DNA of 64,000 nt from Crambe crambe (taxonomy: Eukaryota > Porifera > Demospongiae > Poecilosclerida > Crambeidae). This document shows, in pieces, positions 56,881 through 64,000 of the stretch. A model generated the notes under the pieces. The model made no database searches, was not told where the DNA came from, and saw only the letters and a list, made by a program, of their open reading frames with translations. The stretch spans positions 2,325,563 through 2,389,562 of the forward strand of contig OZ004594.1 of NCBI GenBank assembly GCA_963924555.1. The letters are read 5' to 3'. Every line of letters starts with the position of its first letter. Within the stretch, counting starts at the first letter, position 1. A program made the translations under genes and the position numbers.

Positions 56881-57956
56881 TATGAGAATTTCCATAAGAT
56901 GTCGATTGAGCAGTTCCAACCCTCAGGGGATGGCATTCTATGCTCCTGCAAGACAATCATCAACTTCACAACAGCAAACCGGCAGATATCACAGAACCAG
57001 AAGGTGCTGCATCTTCTGTCTCTGGACGTGACTAATGTAAGTATGTCCTTATAGCTATAGAGGTTAAAAATCCAGTGAAACCTGAAGGATAACCTCTAAA
57101 TAAAAGGACATTTTGTTGAGGACCAATAGTTTTAGTGATGGTTCTTCTTTTACCTCTGTATAAAGGCAGGGGCGGATCCAAGGGAGGGGCATTGTGGGCA
57201 GCCCTTTTCTAGCTAACTTTCGCTAACCTTCGTTCCTGCAGCACTGATAGAACTTAAGCACACTGTATTAAAGTGGGCATTTCTAATTAAAAGTGGGCGT
57301 AGTTTTGAAAATGTTTCCACACACAAGCGCGCACAGATCAGAAAGAAACCCCCTTCCCCTTTTCAAAATTTCTGGATAGGGGACACCATCTCTAAAATGG
57401 ACAAAATGTTGCATTGCATCCTGAAAGCTGTAAAACTTTCTATACAGTAGAACCTTCAAAATACAAGAATAAATTGAGGACCAGTGGTAATGCATTTAAA
57501 AGACAGCTCTAGTTCTCTAGCTACAATACTACATAGGTCCCAACTTGGTGTAACTGAAAAAATGATATAATCGTCTTTCTATGTCGTCATTGCATTAGAG
57601 GTGGTGCCAGAGGTTTTTGGGCATCAAGCCAGCACCTCCTCACCCTTGCACTCGTAGTAGGACGTCCTGTGCCAAGTGTCAGCTGACCTACTGTGTGGCC
57701 TGCAAGCAGGTGTGGCATGAGAGAGACTGTCGGCTGATATAATGATGACCTTGTCAAAGAGGAGCAGGTAAAGCAATCAAGACATAAATTTTAGATGGAG
57801 AAGGTTAGTATTCAGGGTACTGTATGTTCAATATTTGATGCCTATGAGCACACAGGGTAGTTAATATGTGAAGTTATTATGACCACTGTACATTTTTAGG
57901 CCTATCCCATTGACCCAAAACGTGCCAAGGAGTCCTGTTGGCCAGGACAGGACTAA
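56881..57956 (+). pseudogene. PRKN: Parkin 3' end, copy 2 (damaged)
   Basis: Exon-like blocks correspond to exons 7-9 of the 46,004 gene: 56,881-57,036 (YENFHKMSIEQFQPSGDG, then a one-base deletion changing the frame to QISQNQKVLHLLSLDVTN), 57,600-57,768 (IBR; the acceptor CAG has become GAG, and the tail has frame changes at CGGCTGATATAATG) and 57,900-57,956 (AYPIDPKRAKESCWPGQD and TAA). There is no Ubl, RING0 or RING1. A repeat insertion containing AGGGGCGGATCCAAG lies in intron 7. The same stop as in the full gene ends this copy. Confidence 0.85.
57060..57250. repeat. Dispersed repeat in intron 7 of parkin copy 2
   Basis: AGGATAACCTCTAAATAAAA ... TTGTTGAGGACC ... AGGGGCGGATCCAAG recurs at 62,600-62,815 and in part at 61,795-61,960. 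Sharing between copies 2 and 3 but not copy 1 shows that copies 2 and 3 derive from a common duplicate. Confidence 0.7.
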
Positions 57957-58105
57957 CACTGCCGGTGACAACCTTAGACAATCATTGGTTGGCTGACTGA
58001 CTGACCTACATTTTTTTGTATAACAATGAGTGTGTTATTATAATTTTCCTATTATAATGTGTTTGTCATCTTAGCAAGCGCATTATTATTATTATTGGTC
58101 TCCTA

Positions 58106-58255
58106 TACAGTCAATTGCAGCTCCGTTCGAATTTCCGTCGGAAGCGTATGGTTTGTGCGGGCCATACAAATTTGGGCCTATCAACACTTCTATTTATGGC
58201 ACGCACAAACCATATGCTTCATACGGAATGTTCAAACGGAGCTGCAATCCACTGT
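58106..58255. mobile_element. Foldback MITE, member 1
   Basis: TACAGTCAATTGCAGCTCCG and its inverted partner GGAGCTGCAATCCACTGTA are the ends; the inner GTATGGTTTGTGCG/CGCACAAACCATAT extends the stem. Confidence 0.85.
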
Positions 58256-58305
58256 ACAGTGAATTGCAATAGCGTTGAGAAATTCCGTCAAGCGTGACGA
58301 CCTCT

Positions 58306-58446
58306 TACAGTCAATTGCAGCTCCGTTCGAATTTCCGTCGGAAGCGTATGGTTTGTGCGTGCCATACAAATTTAGGCCTATCAACACTTCTATTTATGGC
58401 ACGCACAAACCATATGCTTCATACGGAATGTCTGCAATTGACTGTA
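58306..58446. mobile_element. Foldback MITE, member 2, inside a larger inverted repeat
   Basis: Nearly the same sequence as member 1 with a short deletion in the right end. It is flanked by perfect inverted arms of about 57 bp (58,250-58,311 and 58,441-58,498, with ATTGCAATAGCGTTGAG facing CTCAACGCTATTGCAAT). Confidence 0.85.
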
Positions 58447-58495
58447 AGAGGTCGTCACGCTTGACGGAATTTCTCAACGCTATTGCAATTCACTG

Positions 58496-58765
58496 TACTG
58501 CAAATTTCACTTCCGTTTGAACATTGAGTTTTGCGTATGACCTTTGACCCTCATTACCACTGTATAAAATTGCAATACAAAACATGCGCAGTAGCCCACG
58601 CAATTTTCAAACGCAAGTGAAATCTGCAGTACTGCAGATTTCACTTGCGTTTGAAAATTGCGTGGGCTACTGCGCATGTTTTGTATTGCAATTTTATACA
58701 GTGGTAATGAGGGTCAAAGGTCATACGCAAAACTCAATTTTCAAACGGAAGTGAAATCTGCAGTA
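58496..58765. repeat. 270-bp near-perfect palindrome without spacer
   Basis: Two 135-bp arms meet at 58,630/58,631 in CTGCAGTACTGCAG; only about two mismatches are seen (near 58,502 and 58,523). It lies 62 bp upstream of the ATPAF2 copy 2 start codon. The ends (TACTGCAAATTTCACTTCCG) suggest a foldback transposon. Confidence 0.9.
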
Positions 58766-58826
58766 GTTATTGGCCGGCGAGCGGTACGCGGCATAGTCGA
58801 CCCTTTACCAACCGCGAGAGCTGCTA

Positions 58827-61532
58827 ATGGCATTGAGGGCAAGGGTGGCAAGGTTCCTTAGATCTGGCCGTGGGGGAGCTGCGGCTCCCGATCGCGTTAT
58901 CGTTTCGAAGAGAGCAATGGGACTAGTGACGAGACAATGGGGTATGGTAAGCTAGCTCGATTTTCATATTTTGTGGATCGTTTTTGGTAAAGGGTCATTT
59001 ACTCAAAAAAATCCTAAATAGACATGCAAACAGGTTTCATTGTCTTATCATTTTGTAGAAAGAAAGCGTTTCTATCGACATGTCTCTGTGTACCATGACA
59101 ATGGGCATGACTTATATGGAGTTAAACTGGACCACAGAAACCTCCGTACGCCACTGAAGAAGGTGTTTCTTGTCCCTTCAGAAGGTCTTGCCCTAGCTGT
59201 GGCCGAGGAGTGGCAGGGTCAGGAGAAAATCGTTCGACCTTCACTCATGCACCTGACGTCCTTGTGTAACACAGTGCTGGATCTCCCGGACAAGACACCA
59301 CGGGACGAGGCAGTCAAAACTTTGATGAATTATACGACTTTTGATACCTTATGGTAATTAAGTTTAATTGGGGGGGGGTTGCACAAGAGCTCTGGATCTC
59401 ATTGACGAGATAAGATAGGATATGCATAGTCGATTCAGCAGGTTTGGGGAATTACGTATGAATACCATAATTGCATGGATTAGCTGTTATGGTACTGTAC
59501 AGGAATATTTCTGGGCAACCTGACAGTACTGTGCTACTGTTGCTATACTCTAGACTCTGGTATCCAGGGGAGGTGCCTCCTTGCCTGTGGTCATATCAAG
59601 AATGCAGCTGTTCACACAGCTTAAGTGGACCTCACTCCAGTTGTGAATACAGTGTGTACAACACAGCCTGTAGTTTGGATAAGATGAATAGGTACCTGTA
59701 GGTAGCCCTGAGTTAGGGTGGAGCTAGCTAGACCCCCAACGGGCGCTGAAGTGGCGTATAGGTGGCTCCACTGGTTGGGGACATCCGAAATAATATATAT
59801 TAGGCGGTTAGTAGGAGGGTAAGAGTGGGATTGTAGTATATATATGAGGAGGATTAGTATTAAAGCCCCATGGGTGGAACTGTGTGCTAAACCACTCACA
59901 GGATGCCAGAGGCCTGGAGTAACTTGCCGCAAGAGGGTGGGATCAGATGTATGCAAGAAGGGTCCTCCATGCAGTGTACTATCCATTGCATATTTGGTTG
60001 TCAGGGGAATGAGCTATGTGGTTTACATAACTGCATGTTAGGACTATCAGGTTTCTTTTGGTCCTTGTATGCCACTACCTATTTCTTATTGGAGCCATCC
60101 TGAAATCTACAGTAGAATGCTCCAACTAAGGGCGTTAATTTTTTACTGTTGCATGATAGGAACAAAGTGGACTCTGTATTGTAGGCTCAAGCGTTAGTTC
60201 AGAGCACATTCAGTAATTTGATACTTTTTTTCTTTCTGGAGAATGATAACCCTTGGATAATAGAATAGTTACTCCCTAATGGGATACCATAGGTGGGTCT
60301 CAACTATCCTGATAGGACATCATAGGTGGGTCTCAGCTATCCTGATAGGACACCAGAGGTGGTCATTGAACAGTCCAACTGCTGAGGTGGAGGGTGATTC
60401 TAATTGTTGATTGATTGATCAAGGTCAAAGTATAGTGCATTCTTTATTCCTACCTGGCCATGTAAGCCGAAAAGCTTGTGTGTATGGCTGCTTATGTAGC
60501 AGCCTGGCAGCTTTGACAACAGCCAAGTTACAAAAACAAGCAGTTCAACAATACTGTGATGTGTACTCTGACCCTTTTCAATAACAAATAAATAGTGAAA
60601 GTCAATCATAAACTTTCAACTTTCAGTAAGCTTTGCTTGTGTTATTATACTTGGGAATGCTATTGGGGTCAAAGGTCAACACAGCTAACCCTTGGGACTC
60701 CATTATGGACATGACATAGACACATGTACAGTTGGCCTGCTTCTACTTCTACATGTATGTGTAGGTGCTCTGAGACTCCAGTCTCCAGTTAGAGACAGTA
60801 GATGGTGTATCAGTAACTGTGTGGCCTGGGGCCATTAGGCTGGCACTGTGGCTTGCTAGTGCAAGGGCTGGCTATACACCACATAACTAAGTAGACATGA
60901 CCACACAAATCATGTGATATGTATGTATGGTGACTGTATAGTCATGTGACCTGACCACATGATCAAGTGGCATAGTCATGTACATGATCAGGGGACCTGG
61001 GTCCTTAAAATTTACTTTTTTTTGTACGTTTCATAGTTTCCGAGCTACAGAACCGGATGATCTGGTTGCCAGGCAGAGTCAGGAGTGGGACCCTCTCATC
61101 AAGTGGTTTAATGAACGGTATGCACATATTATACAAGCAAAAGTTCCTAGAGGGATAAACATGTAGGTGTTTATTTTTCCCCCTTTGGGGAAGTAAAGAT
61201 TCATCCACTAGTGAGACCAATTCATAGCTCTTCTGGGCTGTCTTATGAATCTGATTCCTATATTCACCCCCTTTGACATTTGTCCATGCAAAATACATCA
61301 AGTGCCTTAGAGTTTGTGAGTGCACCAGTAGCAGGATGTGCATAATTCATGACACAATTAAGCCATAGTGGGTATCTTACCTATAATTATTTCATCATCT
61401 GCAGATTTGATTGTTGTCTCTCTCCGAGCAGTTCCCTCCTGGCACCTCCCCTCTCCCCTTCGATTGGGGACGCGGCTCCACAACACCCTCTCTTCCAATT
61501 CATGACACAGCTCAACAGATGGGCCTTTGCAG
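58827..61532 (+). CDS. ATPAF2: ATPAF2 (ATP12), copy 2, 3'-truncated
   Basis: ATPAF2 is the mitochondrial chaperone that binds the F1 alpha subunit during ATP synthase assembly. Exons 58,827-58,941, 59,059-59,353, 61,037-61,117 and 61,405-61,532 join in frame. Exon 1 encodes an Arg/Ala-rich mitochondrial presequence (MALRARVARFLRSGRGG). Exon 2 contains RFYRHVSVYHDNGHDLYGVK, RTPLKKVFLVPSEGLALAVA and AEEWQGQEKIVRPSLMHLTS. Exon 3 contains EPDDLVARQSQEWDPLIKWF. Exon 4 ends LNRWAFA|GTAAGT. The family's last third (the helical region after the A-x-x-x-x-x-W-A block) is missing: the next recognisable DNA is another parkin tail at 62,538. It is therefore a truncated copy, though open as far as it goes. 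Confidence 0.85.
59354..61036 (+). other. Intron 2 of ATPAF2 copy 2
   Basis: A 1.68-kb intron without coding content. A 37-bp unit (TAGGTGGGTCTCAACTATCC TGATAGGACA type) repeats about 2.3 times at 60,286-60,362. Confidence 0.7.
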
Positions 61533-62537
61533 GTAAGTCCTTGTGAATATCGTTATGAAGTTCGATTTTTGAATACCTTTATTGTAATCATTAAAAAATA
61601 TTTCATGCGTGGCCCATTTAGCTTGTGTACGTGCTCTCTTAGAGCAAAGGTTATCAGTCTGACACATAGAGGACAGAATGTCCAGGCAAAACTAATTTGA
61701 CTGGCCATTTTCCTGTTTATCTGACACCATTACAATAGAGAGAAGTGTAGCGAAAAACCATGCAGTGCTACAGTGAAATTAATAAAGGAGGCACTCTGAA
61801 ATGAATCAAGGATAACCTCTAAATAAAGGATAACCTCAGGCTCTAAATAAAGGATAACCTCTAAAGTAAAGGGCACTTGTTGAGGACCTAGTGATAATGG
61901 ATATTTAACCTCTGTATAAAAACACCTCTCTACAATGGACAAAATGCTTTGGTCCAGAGGTTCCAGTGCTACATGCCATCATTACGTATGGTCATGTTTG
62001 TGCCAGTCTCCAGCTCAAACACTTTCTTTTAATTTTACTGATCCAAAAATTCCACATTGATTTGAAAAAGAATTCCACATTGATTTGAAAAAGGGTTACA
62101 CTTTACATTGATATCTCGTCAGTTATTTCAGGCTGCCTATGCTGTTGATGTTTTCGGGTTGTTCTGGGTTTTATAAGTAAGAGCTGGGCAATTAATCCCT
62201 TAGGAAAACACACAGACAGACTTGAGCAACCCTGCAGCTGTTTCCACTGGTGTTGTTGATGTTATTTGATGTGTTGTGATTAGGTCTGTTGATAAAAATT
62301 CCAAAGGGTTTAGTTTTCAGTACAGGTTATAATATTACGAGATTTCCTCAAGTGTCAGCGTCTGGAATTAGAGTTTGGTTTACTTAAATTCCTTTGATGT
62401 GTAGTTCATGTGTACAGAGACAACTGACCTAAAAGCACAATTTGGTGGCCATGGATTTGGACTATGGACTAGGGCTGGATGTTGCCATAGCAAATAAGGG
62501 TAACCATGGCACTGTGGGTTAAATTGCCATGTGACCT
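61533..62537. other. Spacer after truncated ATPAF2 copy 2
   Basis: No ATPAF2 exon is found. AAGGATAACCTCTAAATAAA repeats three times at 61,795-61,875. The duplication breakpoint must lie in this interval. Confidence 0.5.
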
Positions 62538-63171
62538 TCACAGGGTTTCAGAGGTGCTGTCTCTGGACTAATGTAAGTATGGGACCAAGGTGTCCTTATA
62601 GCTATAGAGGTTAAAAATCCAGTGAAACCTGAAGGATAACCTCTGAATAAAAGGACACTTTGTTGAGGACCAATAGTTATAGTGATGGTTCTTCTTTTAC
62701 CTCTGTATAAAGGCAGGGGCGGATCCAAAGAAGGGGCATCGTGGGCAGGCCTTTTCTAGCTAACTTTGCAGTAGCTAACCTTCGCTAACCTTCGTTCCTG
62801 CAGCACTGATAGGACTTCAAAATAAAGCATCAAACCAGCACCTCCTCACCCTCGCACTTGTAGTAGGACGTCCTGTGCCAAGTGTCAGCTGACCTACCTG
62901 TGGCCTGCAAGCAGGTGTGGCATGAAAGAGCTGATAAAATGATGACCTTGTCAAAGAGGAGCAGGTAAAGCAAGACATAAATTTTACGTTCATTTTGGTA
63001 TGCAGGTTGTGGAGAAGGGTACTGTATGTTCAATATTTGATGCCTATGAGCACACAGGGTAGTTTATATGTGAAGTTATTATGACCACTGTACATTTTTA
63101 GGCCTATCCCATTGAGGGTCCCAAAACGTGCCAGGGAGTCCTTGTTGGCCAGGACAGGACTAACACTCCCA
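62538..63171 (+). pseudogene. PRKN: Parkin 3' end, copy 3 (heavily damaged)
   Basis: Remnants: end of exon 7 with donor (62,538-62,573, GTGCTGTCTCTGGACTAAT), a deleted exon 8 (about 62,826-62,964; TSCAKCQLTY recognisable, then a lost GTG and a deletion of the Cys after HE), and exon 9 (63,102-63,171) with a 4-base insertion (ATTGAGGGTCCC) before the family end. It cannot encode an IBR. Confidence 0.8.
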
Positions 63172-63433
63172 GTGACAACCTTTGGCAATTTTGACTGACC
63201 TACATTTTTTTTTATAATTTTCCTATTATAATATTGTATGTATCAGTCTTGTTTTGTGTATTTTTTATTCTTCAGATCATGTTCAAAATTTAATAATAAT
63301 TAATCCCTAGGCGCGCCCTGGCCCTTGGCGCATGGCCGGCCTTGGCAATCGGATCGATATCGCGCATGAACGTTGAACAGACGCGCGCGAGCGCGGTAAG
63401 CGGCGTAGTCGACCCTTTACCAAGCGCGAGGAA

Positions 63434-63951
63434 ATGGCATTGAGGGCAAGAGTGGCAAGGTTCCTTAGATTTGGCCGCGGAGGAGCTGCGGCTCCCGATC
63501 ATGTCATCATTTCGAAGAGAGCAATGGGACTAGTGACGAGACAGTGGGGTATGGCAAGCTAGCTCGATTTTCATATTGTGTATCGTTTTGGTAAAGGGTC
63601 ATTAACTCAAAAAATCCTAAATGGACGTACTTGCATACAGTCTTATCATTTTATAGAAAGAAAGCGTTTCTATCGACATGTTTCTGTGTACCATGACAAC
63701 GGTCATGACTTATATGGAGTTAAACTTGACCACAGAAACCTCCGTACACCACTGAAGAAGGTATTTCTTGTCCCTTCAGAAGGTCTTGCCCTAGCTGTGG
63801 CCGAGGAGTGGCAGGGTCAGGAGAAAATCGTTCGACCTTCACTCATGCACCTGACGTCCTTGTGTAACACAGTGCTGGATCTCCCGGACAAGACACCACG
63901 GGACGAGGCAGTCAAAACTTTGATGAATTATACGACTTTTGATACCTTATG
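63434..63951 (+). CDS. ATPAF2: ATPAF2 (ATP12), copy 3, runs past window end
   Basis: Exon 1 is 63,434-63,548 (mitochondrial presequence MALRARVARFLRFGRGG) and exon 2 is 63,657-63,951, joined in frame as in copy 2. The exon 2 protein is identical to copy 2 by eye despite silent base changes, which indicates purifying selection or conversion. The donor TTATG|GTAATT is intact. The remaining exons lie beyond 64,000, so whether this is the complete gene is not visible here, but it is the best candidate. Confidence 0.85.
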
Positions 63952-64000
63952 GTAATTAAGTTTAATGAGGGGGAGGGAGGGTTGCACAAGAGCTCTGGAT

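Overview
The window is nuclear DNA from an early-branching animal, most likely a demosponge. This rests on spliced genes with short GT-AG introns, AT-rich spacers full of TAGCTAGC runs, many small foldback transposons, and animal-type families: a death effector domain, Shiftless, parkin, ATPAF2, lysosomal-type acid phosphatase and a MACPF-like giant protein. The phylum is an inference; the sequence has no direct species marker.

Positions 1-30,680 are two tandem copies of a unit of about 15.8 kb (offset +15,818 at the left, +15,803 across the large gene, +15,855 at the right). Each unit carries a decayed Helitron-type ORF on the minus strand, a 2.6-kb non-autonomous DNA transposon with a nested MITE, a second MITE, a broken-off 3' end of a deaminase-like gene, a damaged SHFL (Shiftless)-like gene, a repeat-rich promoter with a TATA box, a two-exon gene for a MACPF-like protein of about 1,700 residues, and a damaged deaminase-like gene without its first exon. 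The right breakpoint of the unit lies a few bases before the start codon of the next gene.

Positions 30,685-36,322 hold three tandem copies of an unusual six-exon gene: an N-terminal death effector domain, a short basic exon, an acidic linker and a dCMP-deaminase fold. In every copy the zinc-binding His, the catalytic Glu and the first zinc Cys have been replaced, so these look like pseudoenzymes joined to a cell-death adaptor domain. This is the strongest candidate for an undescribed system. Together with the SHFL-like and MACPF-like genes it forms what looks like an amplifying innate-defence island.

Positions 37,201-53,825 look like ordinary housekeeping sequence: a 12-exon histidine acid phosphatase (minus), an intronless GH27 alpha-galactosidase (minus) head-to-head with a 9-exon parkin-like gene (plus), and an intronless multicopper oxidase (minus). 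The parkin-like model contains Ubl, RING0, RING1 and IBR but stops before RING2, the catalytic domain.

Positions 56,800-64,000 hold two further partial copies of the parkin 3' end joined to the 5' part of ATPAF2. A first degraded ATPAF2 start lies at 50.0-50.4 kb, so the parkin-tail/ATPAF2-head block occurs three times. The last copy runs off the window and is probably the intact ATPAF2 gene. A near-perfect 270-bp palindrome sits just upstream of the second ATPAF2 copy.
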